Origin: Gammaproteobacteria bacterium
GTDB lineage: Bacteria; Pseudomonadota; Gammaproteobacteria; Pseudomonadales; Pseudohongiellaceae
Assembly (NCBI GenBank): GCA_002719575.1
Contig: PBHS01000016.1
Span: forward strand, 4,382-10,723
Length of the DNA stretch: 6,342 nt
Direction of reading: 5' to 3'
In this document: positions 1 to 5,568 of the stretch, one piece after another
How the letters are laid out: each line of letters begins with the position of its first letter
Numbering within the stretch: position 1 is the stretch's first letter
Program-made: the position numbers and the translations under genes
The notes under the pieces: model-generated
Seen by the model: only the letters and a program-made list of their open reading frames with translations
What the model was told of the DNA's origin: nothing
Databases searched by the model: none

Positions 1-66
1 TGAAAACGGGAAAAGCAACCAAAGCCAGACGGATTTTCTATACCATGCATCACTGAGAACGCTCAT
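1..66 (-). CDS. lpxK: Tetraacyldisaccharide 4'-kinase LpxK, N-terminal fragment (runs off the window)
   Basis: LpxK phosphorylates the 4' position of the lipid A disaccharide precursor at the cytoplasmic face of the inner membrane, using ATP. Only the first 22 codons are visible. They begin with an ATG at 66-64 that overlaps the msbA stop codon in an ATGA arrangement. The peptide includes SDAWYRKSVWLWLLFPFS, which matches the usual LpxK start: a short polar stretch with an aromatic pair, then a Leu/Trp-rich membrane-associating helix ending in Pro and Ser. The P-loop that would confirm the kinase lies beyond the window. The call rests on this short match and on the frequent msbA-lpxK gene order in gammaproteobacteria. 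The 4-base overlap suggests translational coupling to msbA. No strong Shine-Dalgarno sequence is seen before it. Confidence 0.8.
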   Translation of the reverse strand, partial: MSVLSDAWYRKSVWLWLLFPFS

Positions 67-1835
67 CGTAGCTTACTTTTCTGAGGCTGAAATTGAAGCT
101 CATGCATTCTAGAATAATGCCCTGACCTCGATACAAGTTCTGTATGAGTACCAGACTCAACTACTTTGCCGCGCTCCATAACCACTATGATGTCGGCGCG
201 TTCGATTGTTGAGAGACGGTGAGCGATGATAAAGGTCGTTCTGTTTTTGATTACTTCCTGTAGCGCCAACTGTATGAACTTTTCTGATTCGGCGTCAAGA
301 GAAGAAGTGGCTTCGTCCAGAATCAGAATCGGTGCATTCTTCAAAAGCGCCCGAGCGATGGCAAGTCGCTGGCGCTGGCCTCCGGACAAAAGAGAGGCAT
401 CGTCTCCCACCTGAGTATCCAAACCACTTTCCAGTTGAGAGATGAACTCCATTGCATGCGCGGCTTCTGCAGCACTCTTGATCTCATCACGCAGGTAGTG
501 GGGGCTCCCATAAGCAATATTATCTGCAATCGTGCCATCGAACAGGACAACCTGCTGAGTAACCAACGATATTTGCTCCCTCAGATTGCTGAGCTCATAT
601 TCATCAAGCTCAATGCCGTCGAGCAGGATAGAGCCTCGATTATGCTGATAAAAACGCGGAATAAGATTTACTAGGCTCGATTTACCGCTGCCAGATTTTC
701 CCACGAGCGCTACGGTTTGCCCTGGTTCTACTTTTAGATTGACGCCTTTCAAGGCCGCAGATGATGCGTTATATGAGAACCAAACGTTTTTGAATTCAAC
801 ACTACCATCAATTCGGCGGGCTACATAATGCCCTTTATTAGGCTCAGAAGGCTCATCGAGCAAGTCGAAAATACTAGCTGAGGCAGAGATACCTCTTTGT
901 ATGACAGCGTTGATTTGTGTTAGCTGGCGGATCGGTTTTGCCAGTAGGCCTGCGGCGCTCAGAAATATTACAAATTCGCCGGGGCTCCTGCCCGCGAAAA
1001 AATCTGGCGACATCGCAAGCCAGACCAGGAACGCCAGCCCCATTGCCACTATCATCTGCACGAGTGGCGTGCTGGTATTGCGCGTCAGTTCCAGCTTCAT
1101 ATTCTGATGCCTGTTTCGCTCACTCGCCGACGTAAGCTTGTCATTCACCATTGGTTCAGCGGCAAACGTCCGGATCACTTTATAACCTTTTATAGTTTCA
1201 CTGGTGATCTGTGTGACTTCACCCATTGAATCCTGCATTTGTGAACTATATCGTCGGAAATATCCAGACGCGAGAGAAACGATCCCGCCAACGAGAGGGG
1301 CAATAATTAAAAAGGTCAGTGTCAGTTGCCAGTCAATCAAGAAGAGTTGAGCAAGATAAAAAATGACAGTGAGTCCCTCTCTAAATGCCACAGTGATTGC
1401 TTCGCTTGCGGCACCCGCAATTTGCTGCACGTCATAAGTCACTTTGGAAACCAAGCGCCCGGCTGCTTGGCGATCAAAGAATGAAGCAGGAAGCCCTATA
1501 AACTTTTCGCCCAACTCGCAACGCAGCCTGTGCATCACCTGCTGCGCTAGGTAGGCCATTGAGTAGCCACCAAGAAATGACCCTGTACCACGCACAAAAG
1601 CAATTGCCAGACAAATGATGGGACTCAAAATCCTGGCCTGCTCATAATTTTCAGAGTTAATAGAATCCAGCGTCCAGCCAAGCCACTGGGTGGCAGCGGG
1701 CCCAGAGGCAGCGAAAATGAGAAAGCCAAGCAAGCCAAAGAAAATCGTCGCCTTATGATGTATGACGTAGGTTAACAGTCGCTGGTACAGCGCCCATCCA
1801 CGCCTAAGGGATGATTGATCAAGTTGCGCCGCCAT
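63..1835 (-). CDS. msbA: Lipid A export ABC transporter, ATP-binding/permease protein MsbA
   Basis: MsbA is a homodimeric half-transporter that flips core-lipid A from the inner to the outer leaflet of the inner membrane. The protein is 590 residues from the ATG at 1835, close to the 582 of E. coli MsbA. The membrane domain (about residues 25-320) has hydrophobic segments near 28-48, 70-90, 150-190 and 258-300, and the family stretch LPASFFDRQAAGRLVS at 115-130. The nucleotide-binding domain has the Walker A GKSGSGKS (379-386), Q-loop glutamines at 427-428, signature LSGGQRQR (483-490), Walker B ILILDEA (503-509) and switch His539. All catalytic motifs are intact. A TTG at 1844 would add three residues. 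I prefer the ATG because it gives a one-base TGATG overlap with the exbD stop. An AGGA upstream is 3 bases from the TTG and 12 from the ATG, so it does not decide. The neighbouring lpxK supports lipid A export over a general multidrug exporter. Confidence 0.95.
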   Translation of the reverse strand: MAAQLDQSSLRRGWALYQRLLTYVIHHKATIFFGLLGFLIFAASGPAATQWLGWTLDSINSENYEQARILSPIICLAIAFVRGTGSFLGGYSMAYLAQQVMHRLRCELGEKFIGLPASFFDRQAAGRLVSKVTYDVQQIAGAASEAITVAFREGLTVIFYLAQLFLIDWQLTLTFLIIAPLVGGIVSLASGYFRRYSSQMQDSMGEVTQITSETIKGYKVIRTFAAEPMVNDKLTSASERNRHQNMKLELTRNTSTPLVQMIVAMGLAFLVWLAMSPDFFAGRSPGEFVIFLSAAGLLAKPIRQLTQINAVIQRGISASASIFDLLDEPSEPNKGHYVARRIDGSVEFKNVWFSYNASSAALKGVNLKVEPGQTVALVGKSGSGKSSLVNLIPRFYQHNRGSILLDGIELDEYELSNLREQISLVTQQVVLFDGTIADNIAYGSPHYLRDEIKSAAEAAHAMEFISQLESGLDTQVGDDASLLSGGQRQRLAIARALLKNAPILILDEATSSLDAESEKFIQLALQEVIKNRTTFIIAHRLSTIERADIIVVMERGKVVESGTHTELVSRSGHYSRMHELQFQPQKSKLR

Positions 1836-2275
1836 CAGTAGCAAGCGTCCTGTGTTGCGGGTTGTTCTGGATCCTGCGTCGCTATGCTCAGTCGATCAAA
1901 ACCTGCTTGACCTATGGCGTCCATTGCCAAAACTACCGATTGGTGAGTTGCCTCTGAATCAGCGATGATAATTACTGGCATATCGAGATTCCCTTCCGAT
2001 TCAAGCTCAAGACCTCTTAACAAAGTCTCGATTCTTCCATTAACCAGTGTTTGCCCGTTAAGTGAGATTAGGCCTTCGCGGGGTATAACTATCTCAAGCC
2101 GAGCGGACTCATTTATTTTGGTTTCTGTTTGTGCTTTTGGTAGATTTACTTGCAAGCGGGTTTCCCTGTTAAACGTAGTGGTCACCATAAAGAAAATGAG
2201 CAGAAGAAACACCACATCAATGAGCGGCGTTAGGTTGATCGAAGGCTCCTCTTGTATGCGTCTTTTGAATTTCAT
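1835..2275 (-). CDS. exbD: Biopolymer transport protein ExbD (ExbD/TolR family)
   Basis: ExbD works with ExbB as a proton-driven motor in the inner membrane. The 146-residue protein has the family layout: a short basic cytoplasmic N-terminus (KFKRRIQEEPSINLTPLID), one membrane helix at about 18-35 (VVFLLLIFFMVTTTF), and a periplasmic domain to the C-terminus. Asp20, in the LTPLID motif, corresponds to the conserved membrane aspartate thought to carry protons in ExbD and TolR. The ATG at 2275 is secure because an in-frame TAG lies just four codons upstream. It follows exbB after 29 bases without a clear ribosome binding site. Its stop codon overlaps the msbA ATG. The last dozen residues (DPEQPATQDACY) look like a loose tail. 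No tonB, tolA or tolB gene is adjacent, so the energised partner is unknown. The gene is intact, and ExbD is preferred to TolR because no pal/tol genes are nearby. Confidence 0.9.
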   Translation of the reverse strand: MKFKRRIQEEPSINLTPLIDVVFLLLIFFMVTTTFNRETRLQVNLPKAQTETKINESARLEIVIPREGLISLNGQTLVNGRIETLLRGLELESEGNLDMPVIIIADSEATHQSVVLAMDAIGQAGFDRLSIATQDPEQPATQDACY

Positions 2276-2304
2276 AAGGCCAGACTACAGCGCAATGGCG
2301 CCAA

Positions 2305-2925
2305 TTACCGTATCTCTACTTTTCGTTCACTGTGCAAAGCATCAACCAATTTTCTCGATTCCTGCTCAAGATTAAGAACCAAAGAATCCACCTTGCGCAT
2401 AAAGAATCGGTGGAAGATAAATGTTGGAATGGCAACAGATAGACCGGCTGCGGTTGTTATTAGCGCCCCGGAAATCCCTCCGGCCAGCGCACTCGCGTTA
2501 CCTGTACCCTGCAGCATTATTTCGCTGAATACTCTAATCATGCCGACAACCGTTCCAAGCAGTCCCAAAAGCGGTGTTACTGCCGCCAGAGTTCCCAAGG
2601 TGTTTAGATAACGTTCTAACTCGTGAATCACTTGTGAGGATGCCTGCTCGATGCTTTCAACCATCGCCGAGCGCCCGTACTTGGAGTTGACCAACCCCGT
2701 AGCGAGAATTTGGCCCAACGGTGATGACATGCGCAATTGCTTCAGCTTGTCTGAGTCCAACTGATCATTCTTAAGCCAGGTCCAAACCTGAGCCAGGATG
2801 TTTTTTGGAGAAATCCTGGCGACATTGAGTGTCCAGAGCCTTTCAATAATGATGGCAATTGCGACAATTGAACATAGGATTATAGGCAGCATTAACCAAC
2901 CGCCAGCTTGAACTATTTCTAGCAC
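2305..2925 (-). CDS. exbB: Biopolymer transport protein ExbB (MotA/TolQ/ExbB proton channel family)
   Basis: ExbB is the channel-forming stator subunit of the ExbBD motor in the inner membrane. The protein is 206 residues with three hydrophobic segments in the family pattern: residues about 8-28 (WLMLPIILCSIVAIAIIIERL), 113-133 and 148-170. The two later helices carry the diagnostic stretches TLAAVTPLLGLLGTVVGMI (112-130) and ISGALITTAAGLSVAIPTF (151-169). A cytoplasmic loop lies between helices 1 and 2. The start is a GTG at 2925 with a strong Shine-Dalgarno GGAGG seven bases upstream, the best in the window, as expected for the first gene of a transcription unit. It leads exbD, msbA and lpxK. 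The protein is short compared with E. coli ExbB (244), as is usual for the ExbB2-type proteins found beside lpxK. Which partner it energises cannot be read from the sequence. Confidence 0.9.
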   Translation of the reverse strand: MLEIVQAGGWLMLPIILCSIVAIAIIIERLWTLNVARISPKNILAQVWTWLKNDQLDSDKLKQLRMSSPLGQILATGLVNSKYGRSAMVESIEQASSQVIHELERYLNTLGTLAAVTPLLGLLGTVVGMIRVFSEIMLQGTGNASALAGGISGALITTAAGLSVAIPTFIFHRFFMRKVDSLVLNLEQESRKLVDALHSERKVEIR

Positions 2926-2932
2926 GTACTTT

Positions 2933-2937
2933 CCTCC
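2933..2937 (-). promoter_or_regulatory. Strong ribosome binding site of exbB
   Basis: GGAGG lies seven bases before a GTG start codon. It fixes the exbB start at 2925, although that codon is not ATG. Every other visible gene junction here has only a weak ribosome binding site or overlaps its neighbour. This suggests that exbB begins the operon and that msbA and lpxK depend on coupled translation. Confidence 0.85.
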
Positions 2938-2973
2938 GGCGCCACCAAGCCCAGAACGGCGGGTGCTTTAGAG

Positions 2974-2982
2974 ATTATTCCA
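2974..2982 (-). promoter_or_regulatory. Possible extended -10 promoter element for exbB-exbD-msbA-lpxK
   Basis: TGGAATAAT combines a TGn extension with AATAAT, a five-of-six match to the sigma70 -10 hexamer. It would start transcription about 40 bases before the exbB GTG. No good -35 hexamer is found at 16-18 bases upstream. This is a consensus match by eye only. Confidence 0.2.
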
Positions 2983-3291
2983 TCATCTTAGAACCTATCG
3001 GCACAAATTGCGATTGCCTGACCATGACCAGTTGTGGCGTATCCGGCATCGAGAAAGAATCGGCAGCAGTCCGCTACGAACTGTAGCAAGCTGACACGAC
3101 TGCGTGCCAAAGAGAATTATCTAACGTGGCCATATAAAAAGAAGGTGTCCGTAAACCCGTTTCAGAATTTAGGTGTTCAAACCAATTTCTCTATACGCCA
3201 CTAAAAGCTAGACTTTTTCAAATACCATTTCTGGCGTGAATAGCCTCTGACCCTATTTCTTTCAAATTTCGTTCTCTTGAGCGTTTAAGTA

Positions 3292-3426
3292 CTAAAAGGT
3301 AGACCGCCTGGGCCTAACCTCGAGTTTTAGCTCATCGGCAGACAGAATTCGCGGCTTTGAACTTTCCACACTTTCTGTGGCAAGCGAAGCCGAGTATAGA
3401 GGCGGGCCAAAGCATAGCAATAACAT
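3292..3426 (-). CDS. Doubtful small ORF of 44 codons
   Basis: An ATG at 3426 opens a 44-codon frame that ends in TAG. The product begins MLLLCFGPPLYSASLA, a weakly signal-peptide-like hydrophobic start without a basic N-terminus. It continues with a charged stretch containing SADELKLEV. An in-frame TAA sits two codons before the ATG. The nearest Shine-Dalgarno (AAGGAG) is 16 bases away, which is too far for efficient initiation. The frame also overlaps a promoter-like sequence at 3393-3420 and uses several rare AGG and CTA codons. I do not recognise a family. It is most likely a chance frame or a decayed fragment. Confidence 0.12.
   Translation of the reverse strand: MLLLCFGPPLYSASLATESVESSKPRILSADELKLEVRPRRSTF
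3393..3420 (-). promoter_or_regulatory. Candidate sigma70 promoter facing exbB
   Basis: TTGCTA (3420-3415) and TATACT (3398-3393) are separated by 16 bases. They match the -35 and -10 consensus at four and five of six positions. This is the best two-part promoter match I found in the gap. Transcription from it would leave a leader of about 460 bases before exbB, or could make a short RNA. The inverted-repeat cluster lies over and just upstream of the -35, which would suit an operator. Support is by eye only. Confidence 0.3.
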
Positions 3427-3431
3427 GATTT

Positions 3432-3459
3432 AGTTATTTACACTCCTTGGGGAATAACT
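3432..3459. repeat. Inverted repeat AGTTATT / AATAACT
   Basis: The seven-base arms at 3432-3438 and 3453-3459 are perfect complements around a 14-base loop. A further AATAAC at 3419-3424 pairs equally well with the left arm. The loop is long and no T-run follows, so a protein binding site is more likely than a terminator. Confidence 0.45.
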
Positions 3460-3470
3460 GTAGCTCATTG

Positions 3471-3485
3471 CAGAGATAATCTCTG
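3471..3485. repeat. Perfect 15-base palindrome CAGAGAT-A-ATCTCTG
   Basis: The seven-base arms are exact inverse complements about a single central base at 3478. The form is typical of an operator for a dimeric regulator. It lies about 50 bases upstream of the candidate -35 at 3420. The regulator, if any, is not in the window, and I do not recognise the site. Confidence 0.45.
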
Positions 3486-3496
3486 ACAGGCCTGAA

Positions 3497-3511
3497 AGTT
3501 ATGAGATAACT
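3497..3511. repeat. Inverted repeat AGTTAT-GAG-ATAACT
   Basis: Six-base perfect arms flank a three-base spacer. Its centre (3504) is 26 bases from the centre of the neighbouring palindrome. It uses the same AGTTAT/ATAACT words as the inverted repeat at 3432-3459. Confidence 0.4.
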
Positions 3512-3621
3512 GATGGCGTGAAAAAGCCAACTATTGGTGAATTCAAGACGACACGCATTTAGCAACTGATGAAACACAGATAGCCAAATTCGAAGATTAC
3601 ATGAGGATCTGGTTTTAATAC

Positions 3622-4881
3622 TTATTCCTGTCTAAGCGCCTCAGCGGGCTGAATCTTAGCGGCCCGGCGGGCAGGTATGATGGTTGCTATAAAGGCTAAA
3701 AAGAACACCCCCATAACAACATAGAAAAGGTCTAGCCATTCGACTTTTGAGGGTAGATAGTCAATTGGATAAACGTCTGCACTTAACAGCTGCAAGCTAA
3801 AAAAAGATTCCAACCAACCAGCAAGTTCAGTCACGTACGTTGCTCCAAGGATCCCAAAAAATAGCCCCAGTGAAGTGCCGATCAAGCCTATCAAGCAACC
3901 CTGCCAAAGGAAAATCCTCATTACTGTTTTCGGGCTGGCGCCCAACGTGCGCAATATGGCGATATCGCCCCGCTTATCCCTTACAATCATCATCAAGCTC
4001 ACCACGAGATTGAACGCAGCAACAGACACCAAGAGCCAGAGCATGAAAGCGATGATATTTCTTGAAAAGCGAATGTTGTCATAGACCGCGCCTAATTGGA
4101 GTGTCCATGATTCGACGGATAAAGCAGGAGGCAGTAAAGAATCAAGTTCTAACGCTACGTGGTCTGCTAAAAGTGCATCTTTTAGACGCAGGTGCAAGGC
4201 GTTGTGTGGAGACCTCAACTTAAACAGCGCACGAGCCGCTTTCTGATTAACAATGACGTAAGCCTCATCGAGATCCTTGGTGCCAACTCTAAAAATACCT
4301 ACTACATCGAACTTGCGAAAATTGGCCAGAGTAATAATTGGGTTGATCGAAATCGTCGATGAATAGAGCGTAAGCTGGTCTCCAGTTTCAGCTCCTAAAC
4401 TTTTCGCCAATGACTCACCAATGGCAATACCCCAGCGAGCAGATTTAAGGTCCTGCAATCTGCCCGATGTAAAGTAGTTATCAAGTGCCAAACCATCTTT
4501 ATTTTCAATGCTGGTGATGCCGTTAATAAGCACACCTTTATTGCCTGCGGGGCCAGAAACAATTCCTGCAGCTTGCACAACGGGCGAGATTGATGACAAT
4601 TCAGGGTTAATTTTTAACTGTTCAGTTATTGAATCCCATTCTGATTGCTTTAAATTTTCATCTGTAAAAAGCGTAATATGAGGCACTATTCCGAGAACTG
4701 TCTGACGCATCTCACGGTCAAATCCATTCATGACCGAAAGAACCAGAATTAAGATCGCAACGCTAAATGACAATCCGAATACCGCCACTGCGGACATAAA
4801 GGAAACCAGATGACTAGTCTTTCCAACGCTCACATATCGTACAGCGAGGTATCGAGAAAAAGGAAATGGCGATTCAACCAT
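3622..4881 (-). CDS. lolE: Lipoprotein-releasing system transmembrane subunit LolE
   Basis: LolE pairs with LolC to form the membrane part of LolCDE, which lifts outer-membrane lipoproteins out of the inner membrane and passes them to LolA. From the ATG at 4881 the protein is 419 residues, the usual family length. The order is a short cytoplasmic N-terminus, membrane helix 1 (about 26-50) ending in the family motif [13 protein letters not shown] (48-60), a large periplasmic domain (about 60-270), and three helices near 276-300, 324-346 and 384-405. The cytoplasmic coupling segment [12 protein letters not shown] (305-316) contacts the ATPase. The C-terminus is [17 protein letters not shown]. 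An earlier ATG at 4941 would add 20 residues lying inside the lolD coding sequence. I reject it because the family normally starts a few residues before SRYLAVRY and the chosen ATG overlaps the lolD stop by 8 bases. LolE rather than LolC is assigned from its third position and its non-LRYE ending. Confidence 0.93.
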   Translation of the reverse strand: MVESPFPFSRYLAVRYVSVGKTSHLVSFMSAVAVFGLSFSVAILILVLSVMNGFDREMRQTVLGIVPHITLFTDENLKQSEWDSITEQLKINPELSSISPVVQAAGIVSGPAGNKGVLINGITSIENKDGLALDNYFTSGRLQDLKSARWGIAIGESLAKSLGAETGDQLTLYSSTISINPIITLANFRKFDVVGIFRVGTKDLDEAYVIVNQKAARALFKLRSPHNALHLRLKDALLADHVALELDSLLPPALSVESWTLQLGAVYDNIRFSRNIIAFMLWLLVSVAAFNLVVSLMMIVRDKRGDIAILRTLGASPKTVMRIFLWQGCLIGLIGTSLGLFFGILGATYVTELAGWLESFFSLQLLSADVYPIDYLPSKVEWLDLFYVVMGVFFLAFIATIIPARRAAKIQPAEALRQE

Positions 4882-5548
4882 GTAGCATACCATCTCGCAA
4901 AAAAAGCTTACGATCGAGCGTATCGGCAAAGGCTTCATCATGTGTTACGACAATATAGCTGGTTCCTAGCTTTTCATTGAGTTCAGCCATCAAATTCTGG
5001 ATGCTTAATGCGGTATTGCGATCCAGGTTACCGGTAGGCTCATCAAGCAGAATACAAGCAGGTTCTGTGACAAGTGCCCGAGCGATTGCGACACGTTGAC
5101 GCTCTCCACCGGAGAGTTCAGAAGGTTTATGCTTCGCGCGATCCTTCAGGCCAACCCTTTCCAACATGGTTTGACTTTTTTGCAACGCGCCTCGCCGAGT
5201 AAACCCTCCGATCAACAAAGGCATTGCTATATTTTCCAGAGCATTAAATTCAGCGAGCAAATGATGGAATTGGTAAACGAAACCGAGGGGAAGATTGCGT
5301 AACTTACCGCGCTCTGTTTCATCTACCTCAGCCAAGTCCTTTCCAGCCACGATGACTCTTCCGCGGGAAGGCAGGTCAAGTCCTCCGAGCAAATTAAGCA
5401 GGGTCGTCTTACCTGAACCGGAAGTGCCCAAAATCGCGAGTTGCTCTCCTTCCCGCAGTTGTAAGGAGACTTGCTTCAGCACTTCAATTCGCTGCGGCCC
5501 TTCAGTATAGATTTTACCCAGATCTAAGCTTTCAAGGACTATAGACAC
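4874..5548 (-). CDS. lolD: Lipoprotein-releasing system ATP-binding protein LolD
   Basis: LolD is the cytoplasmic ATPase that drives lipoprotein release by the LolCDE complex; two copies bind one LolC and one LolE. The 224-residue protein has every ABC motif: Walker A GTSGSGKT (41-48), Q-loop Gln93 in the LolD-characteristic YQFHHLL (92-98), signature LSGGERQR (145-152), Walker B CILLDEP (165-171), then TGNLD (172-176) and switch His203 in VTHD. The stretch [14 protein letters not shown] is also typical of LolD, which sets it apart from the related FtsE and MacB ATPases. The start is GTG at 5548, because an in-frame TGA lies two codons upstream. The ribosome binding site is weak (GAG, eight bases away). 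It lies 20 bases after lolC and overlaps lolE by 8 bases, so the three subunits are probably made in step. Confidence 0.96.
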   Translation of the reverse strand: MSIVLESLDLGKIYTEGPQRIEVLKQVSLQLREGEQLAILGTSGSGKTTLLNLLGGLDLPSRGRVIVAGKDLAEVDETERGKLRNLPLGFVYQFHHLLAEFNALENIAMPLLIGGFTRRGALQKSQTMLERVGLKDRAKHKPSELSGGERQRVAIARALVTEPACILLDEPTGNLDRNTALSIQNLMAELNEKLGTSYIVVTHDEAFADTLDRKLFLRDGMLHG

Positions 5549-5568
5549 ACTTCACACTCACTGAGAGG

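Larger units (their letters stand above)
2926..3621. other. Gap of about 700 bases with no convincing gene, between lolE and exbB
   Basis: Stop codons are frequent in all minus-strand frames. The longest ATG-started stretch seen on that strand is 44 codons (3292-3426). No tRNA- or rRNA-like sequence was recognised. The half nearest lolE (3419-3511) is rich in inverted repeats containing GTTAT or ATAAC and holds a 15-base palindrome. A good sigma70-like promoter faces exbB at 3393-3420. At 3239-3257 there is a short inverted repeat around CTCTGACCC that recalls a mobile-element end. Two copies of AGGTGTyC lie 28 bases apart at 3143 and 3171. Many gammaproteobacteria carry comEC here, but no ComEC domain can be read. 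The gap is probably a deletion or insertion scar that also serves as the upstream region of the exbB operon. Confidence 0.7.

Noticed and set aside
901..1135. Two overlapping plus-strand frames opposite the msbA membrane domain
   Set aside because: Both are shadows of msbA with no start signal or family resemblance.
1965..2375. Plus-strand open frame of 136 codons opposite exbD and the exbB end
   Set aside because: It is antisense to two clearly conserved genes, has no ribosome binding site and its product resembles no family.
3024..3086. Plus-strand ATG frame of 20 codons in the gap
   Set aside because: It is very short, has no ribosome binding site and no recognisable product.
2988..3116. 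Minus-strand open stretch of 42 codons containing AGYATTGHGQAI, loosely like the SAGY...GHP stretch near the ComEC C-terminus
   Set aside because: The match is a few residues only, the key proline is missing, there is no start codon and no adjoining ComEC sequence in any frame. It is too weak to call a pseudogene.
3239..3485. A complete insertion sequence spanning the part of the gap between the two CTCTGAC words
   Set aside because: It contains no transposase and has no matched long terminal inverted repeats. At most a remnant is possible.
3521..3537. Possible terminator after lolE: CCAA-TAG-TTGG followed by CTTTTT on the minus strand
   Set aside because: The stem has only four base pairs, two of them A-T, which is too weak for a confident intrinsic terminator. 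It is in the right place, about 85 bases after lolE, but cannot be supported from sequence alone.
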